NCBI RefSeq assembly: GCF_004027225.2
Contig: NC_044302.2
Span: forward strand, 42,344,510 to 42,408,509
Length of the DNA stretch: 64,000 nucleotides
Direction of reading: 5' to 3'
From: Strigops habroptila
Lineage: Eukaryota > Chordata > Aves > Psittaciformes > Psittacidae
The notes under the pieces: model-generated
What the model was told of the DNA's origin: nothing
Databases searched by the model: none
Seen by the model: the letters and a program-made list of their open reading frames with translations, nothing else
Made by a program: the position numbers and the translations under genes
In this document: one piece after another, positions 50,068 through 61,999 of the stretch
Position numbering within the stretch: position 1 is the stretch's first letter
Layout of the letters: every line of letters begins with the position of its first letter

Positions 50068-52355
50068 GGATTATTCACGGGCAGAGTCTTGTCTGCAGGA
50101 CTTTAGTGAATTTGACGTTTGGTTTTTTTACATGATAAAACTTGATATGGGGATAGAAAAATTTTTTGACTAAAACTGGCTTTCGTGTGCTCCTATATAA
50201 AACAATACAGTACTCTAACCAACAGCAAACTGTGTAAGCATCATAAGCCTTATAAGAGATGGCTGATAGGGGATAGACGTGAAGTATGAATTCTTTTCTT
50301 TGTCTTTTAACTTGGTTTGACTTTTGACTTTATAATAGTATTTTTGTTTCTTCTTTTTTGTTTTTATAAAAATCAGGAAAAAAAGAAAAGCCAAAAAAAA
50401 GCCCCGACATAAAAGCCCTCGAACAATAGAATTTGTTAGCCTGGCCTTTAAATCATAGGAATTACAGAAATGAGAAACAGTTGATACTGGTTTGTGAGTA
50501 TGAAAGGGATGCACCTTCTCAGTGAACAGTGTGGTAACTTCTCTAGTATGGCATAGAAAAAGTGTCTTAACTTTGGGGATGTGAAACACTTGAGTTTAAG
50601 CTTTCAAAGTAGTATAGAGCATTTGGATTTGTTACTGAGCCAGCTAGGTTTTCAGTTTGAAAGAACATGGTTGTAATACAGTTGGAATATGGTTTTTTAA
50701 ATTTATTATCTAGTGTCTTATTACAGCAGCTACAAACAAGTGGTAGAGGAACTTCATGGGCAGCATCTGAAAAACTCAGTCCTCCTCAAAGTGTGGTCGA
50801 AGAGTCATAAATTGCTCCTGTCAGGAGTCTTTACTGGTACACAGAGACAGCAAACCAGGGTTGGAGTGGAGCGGACTGGTGACTTCTGTGCTTCAGGCCC
50901 TACCTGGGTGTTGGGAGGTCCAGCACCCGGTGCCAGGGCAGCTTCTGGCAGGACCTGCTTCAGCTTCTTCCTGTATTTCAGCCTGTTGGGCTGCCACACT
51001 TGCACTAGGCTGAACCGCAGGGATGCCAGAAATCTTCCCAGTTAATGGTGCTGGATGAACCAAGTGCTCTCCCTTTATCTAGCTTAGTAACAGCAGCTTT
51101 GCAGTGTCTGCATCTGCTGCTGTTCCCTTGGTTTAAACATGCGATAACAGAACGCGGTTCCCACGTCTTCAGAAAACATTTTAATGCTGAATTAGGCGAT
51201 ATCTCACAGAGGAGGCAAAACAACCTGAGAATAGAGTAGCCTCAGTTTTGAGTTACACAGATAACATTACGTACATAAACACCAAGCCAGTGTGGTCTCT
51301 ATTAGGGTAAGCAGTGACAGATGGTAAGGCGCTGCCTTAGGTGCTCCAGTTTGCCAGCATACAGGGCATTTCCAGGCTGCTCTTAGCCTCTTGATTATTC
51401 AGGTGAATGTTTAAAGAGTTGCATAGCCATTGCCAGTCAGTTTAAGCTTAGAAAGTGACGAGCTTTGAGCAAGTCTGTTCCTGTATGATTTTTTTTTTGT
51501 TTGTTTTCCAAGCATTATACCTGTTAAGGTATTTCAGCAATATTTCAGGATCAACTGACCTCCTAATCAACTGAGGAGGTTGAAAACGGAGCTTCCTACT
51601 TTGACATAAGTTTGTATGTGGCCCATAGCATTCCCATGTATCCTCATAGACTTAGATTTGTTACTTCTTCTTTCTCTACTGATTTGGTTCTTCCTTCCAT
51701 TATTTCAGGGTATACTGTTACTTGTTACTTGTAAATTTGCTTTATGCAAGGGTTTTGTCAGTCATGCACAGACTAATGCTTCAGATATTTTTTTGTTATT
51801 GTTCTTGAGTAATCAAATAGCTGTTTGGGTATTTTTTAAAGAAACATTTAATACTGTAGAGGTTTTAATTGGGTTTTAATAGTTTTTTCACTGGCTTGGA
51901 CCAGTGTCAGAGTTCTGCTACTAGCTAATGGTGGGGGTCTGACTATAAATGGGACTTCCATAATAATGCAGTTAGTTAAAACTTGCAAACCTGTAACTTC
52001 CTCTGAGCCTTGACAAATACGGGTGCTGGAGATCCAGTTGCACATGCCTAGGCGTAATCCTACAATTTAAAACCACCTAGCAATGTCTTTCAGAATCGGT
52101 TTGATTTACATGGCGATCATGGGCTGTGATTACATTTCCTGCCACCTTCCCCTCTCTGTGGGTCCAGCGCTGTACACCTGACTTGACCGGCACACTGGAG
52201 ACGCTTACATAGCAATACCAGCAGCTGACTGGAGAACCCTGCAACTGCCGAAGCATGGGGTGGGTGGCGGGTAGTGTAAAGATGCTGTAGAAATGTGGTG
52301 TGGTTGGGGGGGGGAAAGATGCACAATTAAAAATAAATGAAGGTGAACCAGGTTG
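50068..52355 (+). other. NCBP1: NCBP1 3' UTR (inferred extent)
   Basis: AT-rich non-coding sequence from the TGA stop to the AATAAA at 52332-52337. A UTR of about 2.3 kb is compatible with the long NCBP1 mRNA known in mammals. Open frames inside it, for example near 50713-51045, have no recognisable protein content. The extent is inferred. Confidence 0.5.
52326..52337 (+). terminator. NCBP1: Polyadenylation signals ATTAAA/AATAAA, NCBP1
   Basis: ATTAAA at 52326-52331 directly followed by AATAAA at 52332-52337. It is the first perfect AATAAA I found after the NCBP1 stop, and a T- and G-rich stretch follows. Confidence 0.5.
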
Positions 52356-52379
52356 TTACTGCAGTGTTTGTCCTGCCTG

Positions 52380-53020
52380 GTCTGGGGGCCCTGGCACAAC
52401 GGTGATGGGGGGTTGCGGGGGCTGTTCTGGGTTGGGATTCCATGCGGCCGGGGTGGAGCAGTTTCGTTTCCGCGGGGCCGTGGCCGGTACCCTGACTAAC
52501 ACAGCGCCAGCGCTTCTCCTCCTGGCACCGCGGGCTGATCCAGCAGGCTCCCTTGTCCTCCTGCGGGCCGGGCGAGGCAAGCGTGGTGCTGCCAGTGCCG
52601 CGGGGGTTGGCGGGGAACCCCTCCTCTGCCTTCCGCCTCCCGGCTGCAGGGCGGCCGCGCCGGGCAGGGCCGGGCCGGGCGCCGGTGCTGCGGCATGCCC
52701 GCCGGCCGTGAGTCAGCGCCCAGCACACACCGGCCCTGCAGAGGAGATATGGGGCCCAACGCAGCGCCGGGACATGGAACCTCCAAAAGCTCGGCCGGGA
52801 CCGGCCGCCTCCCGGGGTGCCCCGGTCGCCGTGCCTGGGGGGAGGAGGCCGGTCACCGAGCGCTGCCCGCCCGGAGGGGGCAGTGAAGGCTCGTTCAGGG
52901 ACCACCGCCTGCCCCCCCCCCCCCCCCCCCCGCGGCACCGCTGCCGTTAGCTCCCCCGAGCCCCCGGAGACTTCGCAGGTATTTGCCATGTGCATAATGG
53001 CAAACAAATGCAGAGCGTGT
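52380..53020. promoter_or_regulatory. CpG-rich island between convergent NCBP1 and XPA
   Basis: Sharp change to CpG-dense sequence (for example GGGCCGGGCCGGGCGCCGG near 52669) with no coding exon of either neighbour. It contains TGAGTCAGC (52709-52717), a good AP-1/NF-E2 core, and ends in a run of 20 C (52912-52931). CpG islands normally mark promoters, but no known gene starts here. Open frames on both strands are GC artefacts without recognisable domains. It could be an enhancer, an unannotated non-coding transcript start, or an intragenic-type island. Confidence 0.5.
52912..52931. repeat. C20 homopolymer
   Basis: Run of 20 C at the right part of the intergenic CpG island; a second run of 13 G lies at 53253-53265. 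Lengths may be unreliable in an assembly. Confidence 0.85.
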
Positions 53021-53555
53021 TCCCTCTCTTCGGCCGCTTCCACCAGCATTCCATAACAGCTGTTAAGATCCGAAATTTGCACCTGAAAGCAAATCCACCT
53101 TCTGCTGAAAGCAGTTGGGTGCACTTAAGAGATCTACCTTGGAATGCCACTTCCCCCGTGCCCCCGAGGAAAGGCATTTACCCTTTTGACTTGCAAATTT
53201 CGGACAGAGCTGCGGTGTGAGAGTCACCTTGGTCTCTGGTCCGAAACTTGGCGGGGGGGGGGGGGTGGGAAGCTGCAGAGGATACTGTTAACGACTCTCC
53301 CTTATGAATCACGCAGAGACGTGTCAGAACCTCCGCAGGGCAGGCGCCGTTCCTCTTGGGAACGCTCTCCTTCAATGGAGCCGAGTCTCCCAGCCCAGGT
53401 CTCCCACCAGCAGGGAAGGTGCTGTATTAGCCGGATGCCCCCTCCCCCAGTAACAGCAAACCAGACCAGCCAGATCTAGCGTAAAACCCAACGCGTATTG
53501 TTCTTATTGCTGAGCTTCTTACAACCAATGGAGCACCATTCCTCAGAGAATTCGG
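53021..53555. other. Intergenic sequence before the XPA 3' end
   Basis: Between the CpG island and the XPA polyadenylation signal. Holds a G13 run (53253-53265); no gene, RNA gene or mobile element recognised. Confidence 0.5.
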
Positions 53556-53578
53556 CAACAGCTTGTTCATAATTAGCA

Positions 53579-53584
53579 TTTATT
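53579..53584 (-). terminator. XPA: AATAAA polyadenylation signal, XPA (minus strand)
   Basis: TTTATT on the + strand lies 64 bp downstream of the XPA stop codon on the minus strand. It implies a very short 3' UTR (about 53560-53647), although longer isoforms are possible. Confidence 0.6.
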
Positions 53585-53647
53585 TGACTTCGATACAAAA
53601 TACCATTAAAAAGATAATTAAAGGGTGTGTGGGGGGAAAGATTATTA

Positions 53648-56600
53648 CTACATCTTCTCATAAGTCAATTCATGGCCACATACAATACATGTCTTTTTAA
53701 AGGTAGATTCGTCAATGTTTTCTTCTGGTCCATACTCATGTTCGTGGATACTGGTTTTTTTCTTCCACAGACTACTCCTCACAGCACGGCGGAGTTCTGA
53801 TGAGAAATACAAGAAAATTTTAAGGTTTTAGTAAATCTTAAGCAATAGTTAATAACACTCAAGCTAACCAGGACTACAGATGCTAATCTGCCTGTTGCCT
53901 GTCTTCCATACATTTTGGGTGAGAATCTGCTACTGCAAGAACAAGCTCTGACTTGCCTTGCAACCTTTGCCTTGTTTGCATCTTTTAAAGGAGAAGAACT
54001 AGCCTGACAACGATGTCTCAGAAGGGAAGATTTTCCATATGAACTACATACACGTTGCCCGCTGCCTTTTTACACAGAGCCATTCCGAGGTATCCAAGAG
54101 GGGTCGGCGGAACGCAGCGTTTTCACCAGAACGCCCCATTTGTTTTACCCGGGCAAGGCAGAGCACTTCTCATTCTGGTCACAGCAAGCCTCCCGGATGA
54201 GCTGGCACTCTCCGCTCTGGGCCTGGTGCTGTGAGTTGCCCTGCAGCAGCCGTGGCGAAGCCAGCAGGTTCCAGGCGAGCGGGGCGTGCCAAGCCCGGGA
54301 TGCTTCTCCGGATGTTGCAAGCACACGGAGCAGCACAACGCTGCCACGTCGGAGTGAAGCCGCTCAGGCTGCGCACCCCGCCACGTTTAGGCCCGTGCTT
54401 GGTCTCTGCTCTGGCATCTTGGCTACGCCCGGTCCCAGTCCCCCCATGTGCCGCTGCCAGCAAGGCACAGCACGGCACGGCACGGCAGAGACAGGGGTTA
54501 TTTGCTCAGTCTCACGCTGGGCCCCTGCCAGACAATACCAGTACAGCCAGTCTGAGCTCTGCCCCATGAGTGTCGACCCAGAGAGAAGCACAGATGGGCG
54601 GCACAGACACCATGGTAAGCCACAGCTCTTGTGAAGGAGCACGTGGTCTTTCTTAAGATTTCGGCATGTCTGTGCTCAAAGTATTTTTAAAAAGTTCCAC
54701 CCATTGAATACTCTCCTAAACACTAATTTTTCAGGAAAAAACAAGGATAATGAGCAGTAAAACCAGCAGCTGGGGATGCTGTGAACAGTGGGAAAAGGCA
54801 TTTTCTACCTTCATTTACAGTTACTCCACCTGAAAGCACATGCATGACAGAATTATAACCCACTGCCACAAAAATCCACAGTCTCCCCAAGTCAGAAAAT
54901 GTAACAGAAACAATCTATGGCACATTCTGGGTCATAAGAAAAAAACATTTAAAGCATCATAATGAACCATTGTAGCTGATTGCTCTCACACCATGTCCAC
55001 AGGACAACAGGGTAATTCAGGTTGGAAAGGACCTCAGCTCCCTACCAGAGGTCCAACCCTCTGCCCAAAATAGTCAGCTATGAGGTCAGACCAGACTGCT
55101 CTAGGCTTACCCACACAGCTCCTGAAAGCCTCCATTTTGCCACACTGAAAGTATTCTCAACACTTTCATCAGATGCAGAAACAAATTCGAGCAGAACTAC
55201 ACTTCACCTCAGGTACTGCAAGTTTAACCCTTTACCTTTAACTTTCTTATCAAACTTCTTCTGTTTCATCTTCTCTCTGTTGTCACGGCGGAGTTCCTTT
55301 GCTTCTTGCAATGATTCTTCACTACTCCAGACTTCAAGAGAACGCTTGATTACCTGCAGGATGGACATAAATATGTTTATTTTTGCCCTGAAATTATAAA
55401 AGTAAACTATTCTAACTCACAAATTTAATTCTTTTCTGCTACACACACAAGCCAACCCAGTCTTGCCACTGCCTCCCATCTATCTCTTAGCTTTTGACTG
55501 CAAACATGCATTCCTTCCACAGCAAGAGGCAACACTGATTTTTAGTATTAGTAGATGCAACAGATCAAGCCCAGCTCTAATTTTGTGCGTATTCCACTAA
55601 GGCAGCAGCACTCCTACAAAAGTAGCAAACAAGACAAGGCAAGAGCTCTGGAAAATCTACTTGCCTTTCCTGCTGCCTCTGAGGGGAGAGCTGCGAACAC
55701 GAGGCCACAGCTACAAAGGACTGCACACAGCAGCAGCTGCCCCACACCATTTCAGTGTCACTGAAAGGCCATGTGCTTCATGACCTGCAACTGCACACAC
55801 CACCAAGTTGTGGGCCATGAACATCTTTACAATGCTCCCAAAACACGGACACTTCCATGAATTTGGACTACAGCTCTTTAACAATACAGAACATTTACAC
55901 AAGCTACCCAGAATATACTAAACTTTGACAAAGTCATTCAGAAATCAGAACCAAAGCAACAACATTTTGGCTAATGATGTTGTAAGAAGGCAAAAAGAGT
56001 TCTGAAATATACTAAGTTTCTATACCTGTGGTTTTAAATAAAGTTTCATGTCACCCCATCGTGAATTGTGAGGGTTTTTCTTCACAATGAATCTGAGCAC
56101 TGGTTCCCTCTTATCCAAGTCACAGTCTTTAAGAAGATACTCTTCTTTTGCTTCTGTCCTTGTTATAAGCTTATGCTTATCTTCAGTGTCTCTGGAAGAC
56201 GTAAAATAATGATGAGAAAGCTGCACCTGAAAGCCCTGTTATTAACATCTAAGTCCCCACCATTTCTAACATTCCTGAAATACAGGCTGCCCTCATCCCT
56301 TCGGTTTTTTATGTATGCAAATAACTCTGGATTCTGACAATCTACAGCTAAACTCCAGGCTGGGTTTACTGAAATTAAGTTTAAAAATCCTCCCATTTGA
56401 GCACACATAGGCTGAGAAGCCTGTTTTTCCAGACGTGCTTTTCTTACATATTCTTACAAGAGGGAGTAGCTGAAACTTAAAAAGTAGGAATAACTTTAGG
56501 TATTCACCTAACCTAGATGCAATTCAAGAGGCAAAAAGAACAAGCTTGACACATGGTCAAAAGAGAAAGAATATGTAACGCGAGATAGGTCAGATCACCT

Positions 56601-59600
56601 GAGAATATACACACTCCATATGCTTCTAGATCCCAGAAACAGATTAGCAACACAGGCAGAGCACTCGCTTCCAAATGCAAATAGGCAGAGGAACCGTGCA
56701 ATAAAGACTTTAGATTTTACCAGTCAGTGAAAAACTCTGCAGCCACAGCAGCATTTATGAGTTAATGAAAAAAAACCCCCCCTACATTTACGCAATCCTG
56801 ACTGAAGTGTAACTTGAATTGCTCGAGCCGGAGCAATCTGCCAAACAGTAATTGCTAGCAACGGTCATCAAGGAAGCGCTGCTGCCAATGTAGCTTTACT
56901 AGAATTCAAAGTTCACCGTAAAAGCTAATGCAGCAAGGAATCGCTAGCGCTCTGCTGCGAGAGCTCACTCCGACGGAAAACCACTCCTCAGGCTCGGAGC
57001 CCTCTGCTTGACAGGCTCCATCCACCCACTTTATCTTGGAGACAGCACTTTGCCTCTAATGACTGAGCTGCCCACACCATGTGCACGCCCTGGCCGCTCC
57101 CTGTAGTAAGCAGGGAAGCTCTCGGAACAAACTCCCGGCTGCTATCTTTGTTTTTTTTTTCCTCCCCCATTCATTCTGACACTAATGGCTGGTTGGCTGC
57201 TGCTTCAGAGTCCGTTTCATTACCCCGGTTATCTCTGCGGCTTTTGGAGCATTTTCTGTTTGAGATAAGTGCCTTCTGCCCAAGGTCGAACTCCTGCTTA
57301 CCGTGCACCTCAACCCGTTAACATCGCACGGCGACTCTGCCCTTTGGCTCCCCGCTCCCGGCTCTCTTGTGCTGATCAAAGTACTAACTTTACTCGGGTT
57401 AATTCCCGACGACTGCAAATACTCTCCTAATCCCCGCACTGCTCCAGAAAGCGGGCACTCTGCGTTCTATCAGCTTTTTGCATAGCCGTAGCCTGCCACA
57501 CCGAACACATTTCCGTGCTGACACACGCACTTTACTGCGCTCCACGACATCAGGTTTGCACCACGTTAACGCAAAACCCCACCGATGCCCCTTAACCCCG
57601 ACACAGGCTCACGAGACAATGCGCTGTTCTTCACTTTCATAATGGGAAATACAGGTAATCCCACAACTCCCGTTTACTTTCTCAGTACGTATTTAAAGTT
57701 ACTGATAAACCGCCTCTTTGCCGTCAGCTTTTTTGATTAATCAGCACATTTGCGATTAACTCTATTATAGCCAGCAATCTTTTACATAAAATAAAGCTTT
57801 CCTCTCCTGATTATTTGCAGTACCTGCAATTATCACATGTTGCCCAATCAAAGTGCTGCATAAGGTAGGAATCCATGAATTCTTTGCCACAGTCTCCACA
57901 GATGAGATAGTCAAATTCTAGCACAGGTGCTAATGGAGAGAAATTTTTTTTCTTTTTAGGGAACTGTAACATTAAAAGCCAAACATCTGGAATTGGTATT
58001 ACAGGCGACTTTACTAAAATTCACATTATAGAGTTATTTTTTACAGACTAGTTTCACTCCTCTATCGAAGTTTTCCCCAACAGTTACAAGTACAAATAGA
58101 AACCCGTTATCATTTAATCCCATCTCTGCTGGTGTATTTCTGTTCTTGCTGTAAGGTTCACTGTACAAAGTATTGGATTTCAACATTCAAATACACACAT
58201 TTGTTTCGACTTAGCCATTGTTAAAAAAAAAAGAAAGAAAGAAAAAAAAAAAGCCCTCCGTGTTTCCTCATAAAGTGCTTCATATCCCCTCCTACAGCTT
58301 CCTCCGTTCTGGCCCTCCAAAATACGCCCCGATTTAGAGAGGACGTGCAGGCAGAAACAGGAGGAAGCAGAGAAGGGGATGCAGTTTGAAGAGGGTGGCG
58401 TGAGCAGGAAGCAGCACAGGAACAGCACTGGTATCATAGTCCTCTCAGTCTGCTCCAGTTTTTTTCCTAGCTCAGCCACACCTGCCTCTCCCTAAACGAG
58501 CTCAATGGAGGCATGGGATGGTTGCAAAAGCTCTTTCTTGTCTGTTCCGGGTGGCAGAAACGGAGGAGGATGGCCAGAGAGCTGCTAGGAGTGGAATGGG
58601 GATGGAGCTCCACTACAATCCTCTCCCCAAGCCCTCTCAGCACTGCTCCAAGCCCAGACTCATTCCACTGCCGGCTACCGCTGCTGGCCGCATCCTCGCC
58701 GGGCAGATCACCTCCAGCGTCATCGCCATCTGCTTTACATTCCGTGGGACACCGAGAAACACCGCAGCTATGAGGAACCCTCCTCTAGCAGTAACATTGC
58801 AATTCTAACAAAAATTCTAACATTTTTATACAGTTTCAAGGGCTAGAAGTGAGGCAATACCGCAGAATTTTAACAATACCTGAAAGATAAGATTAATGCT
58901 TGATATGCAGCACCATACATTTTTAATTGTGGTTGCATTTATAGCAGATTCGATCTTAGCAAAGACGACATTTTATGCCAATTCAGCCCCGCAAGCGACA
59001 GGGGGGGATGCTCAGTACTTCACATAGTCATGCTCTTACATCACATTTCATCATTTCAGGCAGTACTCCCGAACGTAGAGGCATTTTATTAAGACAATGA
59101 CATCAAGAATTACACAGCAAAAACACCTCCCCCCGTGTAAAGGCATCCCAGATCCGCTTAATTTATTGTTAAACATTAACACCTCGAAAGAAGTAAAACT
59201 GCTCATCATTTACACGCTTAATGAAATCTGGTGGCGATTTCTAACAAAGAGATACTGCACCAATAGCCCCGCAGCCGATTCAGAGCAGAACAAAGCAAGA
59301 CAAAGACAATCCCAGAGAAGAAATTGGATCTATTTTGGGATCCTTACTTCTCCATTTGCTTTTTGGAGGGAGAATATCACCAGACAATGTGTTGAAATCC
59401 TCCACCAACCGATCAGCAACTTGGCGTCAGAGTACGTTTTATAACGCGAAAAGCTGGCACTGCAGCAATGCTCTCATCTCAGCATAAACGCCATCAACCT
59501 CCAAATTCCCCAAACCCAACGAAATCCCGCGGATTCACACTTACTTTGCTCTCAAAATTCCAATTCCCGAAAGAAATCGTAGAAATAAGGTTTATCGAGG

Positions 59601-60762
59601 AAAAAAAAAAAATAAAAAAAAGAAGAAACGTGCTATATATACCCAAGGGCACTGGTTGTGTCCCACTTCCGCGGCTTAAAATTCTCCATTTTTAATTACC
59701 GCGTGCTTAATGCTGAAAGAATTCGGACGCGCCAGGAATTCAGCACATCCAGAAAGAGACGAAAAGAGGGAATGAGAAAAAAAAAGAAAATGGAGGGGGG
59801 AAAAGAGGTTAAAAAAAAAAAAAGAGAAAAAAAAAGATAAAAAGAGGGGGAGAAGAAAGGGGGGGAAAAAGCCCGGGAAAAAGAGAAAGGCGCCCTCTCT
59901 CCCGCGCCCTCCCGCCCATGCCGCCGCTCGCTGCTGCCCCCGCTCCTTCCTGCCCTCCCGCGCCAGCCCCGCGCACTCGGCGCCGCCTCTTTCCTGCTCC
60001 GCTCCCTCCCCCGAGGGTCTCTGGCTTTTTTTACCGGGGGGATGCACGATTTTCCCGGCGCCGCCGCCGGCCCCTTCCTCCAGCTCCTCCTCCTCCTCCT
60101 CCAGGAAGAAGCCCCCTCCCGTATCCACGACCTTGGCGGGGGCCCTCGCCCGCTGGCCGCCTGCGGAAGACAAACGAGACGCCGCGTTAAGTGCCGCGGC
60201 TGGAGCCGCCGCCAGCAGGGGGCGCGCCTGCGCAGCCCCCCCTTCTTCCCCCACACCATTCCTCTCTCTTCCCCCCCCACCCCCCCCTCCGCGCGCGAGG
60301 CGGGGGGCCCCGGCGCGCGCGCGAGGAACCTCCTTTCCCCCCCCACCCCCCCAATATCCAGCAACGTGGGGGGAGGGAGGGGGCCCTCGCGCCTCACGGC
60401 TTAACCCCCTTACCCCCCCCACCTCCCTCGCTCCCTTCCCCTCCCCCCCCCCCACCGCTCCCGCCGCCTCGAGGCGCTCCCCCCCACCCCCCCACGAACA
60501 ACCTCCCTTCGCCCCCCAAGGAAAGAGGAAAGGGCGCGGGGAGCTGCCCGGTGAAGCCGGGACACTCCACCGCCGTCCGACCTGCGGCAGGATAGGGCCG
60601 AGCCGCCAGCCGCGCCTGCCGCAGTGCCAGCGCTCGTTGCCGGTTCCGTTCCATCTTCGCCAGCGCTGCCGCCGAGAGGGACGGTCGCTCGCCCGCCGCC
60701 GCTGAAGTCTCCACTTCCTCAGGCGCCGGGACGGGTGCCGGTGCCGGTGCCGCGCCCGCCAT
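53648..60762 (-). CDS. XPA: XPA, nucleotide excision repair scaffold
   Basis: XPA binds damaged DNA junctions and organises RPA, ERCC1-XPF and TFIIH in the nucleus. Coding exons in transcript order: 60762-60582, 60160-60035, 57929-57824, 56191-56026, 55353-55236, 53796-53648; 846 nt, 281 residues, all junctions in phase. Domains: Ala/Pro-rich N-terminus; RPA32-binding helix around [23 protein letters not shown]1-binding motif TGGGF (G75-G77, F78) followed by six Glu; C4 zinc finger C113, C116, C134, C137 with the usual 17-residue spacing (CGDC to CDNC); DNA-binding helices ([18 protein letters not shown]); basic C-terminal helix ([17 protein letters not shown]); C-terminal [13 protein letters not shown] for TFIIH. 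The start ATG has a strong context (CCGCCATGG). Exon 1 ends at GCAG|gtcgga, a weak donor, but phase and homology support it. The human protein has 273 residues. Confidence 0.95.
54463..54488. repeat. Short GCACG-type tandem repeat
   Basis: About four copies of a 5-bp unit (GCACA/GCACG) in the last XPA intron, inside a moderately GC-rich patch (about 54100-54640) with no recognisable gene. Confidence 0.65.
55013..55165 (-). mobile_element. CR1 LINE fragment, antisense
   Basis: Reads as the complement of the CR1 3' region (GGTTGGAAAGGACCTCAG, AGGTCCAACCCTCTGCCC, CCAGACTGCTCTAGGC). Diverged. It lies in the last XPA intron and, being on the minus strand, is sense with XPA. Limits approximate. 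Confidence 0.75.
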
Positions 60763-61780
60763 GGCGGCGGAGGAGGCGCGGAGCGGCGCGGATCCCCCCC
60801 TCGCTCCGACAGCCGCGACTCGCCCTTCCCCTCGCACGAGCCGCGCCGCACTGCGCCGGCGCACCGCGCGAGGCGGGGGAGGGGGCGAGAGGGGCGAGGC
60901 CCCCACGCATGCGCGCAGCCGCCGCCTCGCCTCCCCGCACCGCCACGGCGGGCCCCGCCTCACCGCCGCGCGGGGCGTGCCGGGATCCGCAGCGGGCGGG
61001 GGAGGGGGGGGGGGGAGAAGAAGGGGGGGAAGGAGTGCGCGGGGCCTGGCGGGGCGGGGGCCGGGGCCTGCGTGGCGCGACGCCACAAGGGGCTGGGGAC
61101 GGCGGGGTGGGGGGGGGTCGGGTCTGCGGCACGGACGGGGCGTCCCGGGGGAAGGTGGACGGGGGAGCGGGGGGGGTCGCCGGAGCGGCGGGACCCAGTT
61201 GTGGGTCCCGGTGCGGGTATCGGGGTGGGGTGGGGAGGGGGAGGGGAGCCATGACCCTGCGATTTCCGCGCTGGGCCGCGTGTGCCGCTTCGAGCGTTTT
61301 CTGCAGCACCCCCCGCTGTGGGCTTGGGCAACCCTGTGGAGAGAAAAAAAGCAGACACCGCACCGCCCGTTCCTCCCTTCCCCTTCCCCCCGCCCGCCGC
61401 GGCGGCAGGAATTCCTGAGCAGCGTCACCCGCCAGATCCCCCTTTGTCCGCCTCCCCGCGCCCTCCGCAGCGACCCCGCAGCGCTCCGCGTCCCGGCGCC
61501 GCGCCGGCCGGGACGCCCCGGTCCTCCACGCGCGCGCTGTCCCCAGCTCCTCCGACCGCAGACAGCGCGGCCCCGGTTCCCCCGGGCGCGGCAGCGGCAG
61601 CGCCTGGCCGGGCCTGCCCGAGCAGCTCCCGAGCACGTTTTTCCGCCCCGGAAAAAAAAAAAAAAAAAAAAAAAAGCCAAGGCACTGAACTGGTTTGGCG
61701 GGTGCTCGGGGCCCCGGGTGACCCGCGCCGCGCTCCGCATGGCACCGGCCGACTCGCTTACCGACATTCCCGCCGCTACC
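59880..61780. promoter_or_regulatory. XPA: XPA CpG-island promoter
   Basis: Extended CpG-dense region covering XPA exons 1 and 2 and about 1 kb upstream of the start codon. NRF1-like sites are present: TGCGCCGGCGCA (60852-60863), CGCATGCGCG (60905-60914) and CGCCTGCGCA near 60226-60236. No TATA box is visible near the start codon. Many long open frames on both strands are explained by scarcity of AT-rich stop codons. The CpG island might also start an antisense transcript, which sequence alone cannot show. Confidence 0.75.
61652..61675. repeat. A24 homopolymer
   Basis: Run of 24 A interrupting otherwise very GC-rich island sequence. Confidence 0.9.
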
Positions 61781-61871
61781 TTTAATGGTTGCGCGTGATG
61801 CGAGAGCCCGGGGAGAACAAATGCAGCCCGGAGCCTTCCTTATTGATGAGATACACGTAAATGGCTTTGTC

Positions 61872-61905
61872 ATGCAAATGTGGCTCTAAGCCACTTTCAT
61901 ATAAA
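61872..61905 (+). promoter_or_regulatory. Octamer plus TATA-like pair
   Basis: A perfect octamer ATGCAAAT (61872-61879) is followed 20 bp later by TATAAA (61900-61905), just outside the XPA CpG island. An octamer 20-40 bp upstream of a TATA box is the arrangement of several Oct-driven promoters. There is no recognised gene downstream on the + strand within the window. Confidence 0.35.
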
Positions 61906-61999
61906 GCCAGCTTAATGCCCAACAGCCAGTGACCCTCCCTCGTCCGTTAGGCAGCGCCTGCCCCGTCCTTGAAGAAACAGGGACGGCGGCGCCGGGGCA

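Noticed and set aside
52300-53124. Overlapping open frames on both strands in the intergenic CpG island
   Set aside because: No recognisable domain, and long frames on both strands at once are expected from high GC. Kept as a CpG island only.
54140-54634. GC-richer patch with a 164-codon open frame in the last XPA intron
   Set aside because: No domain or splice evidence, and frames of similar length run on the other strand; treated as intron.
60394-61767. 457-codon minus-strand open frame extending upstream through XPA exon 1
   Set aside because: Only the XPA exon 1 part is homologous; the N-terminal extension is GC-rich translation of promoter sequence, and the strong Kozak ATG at 60762 fits the family.
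60761-61798. Long open frame on the + strand (345 codons) starting from the same CCATGG as the XPA start codon
   Set aside because: The palindromic CCATGG gives an ATG on both strands. The product is low-complexity Arg/Gly/Pro sequence from a CpG island with no domain or splice support.
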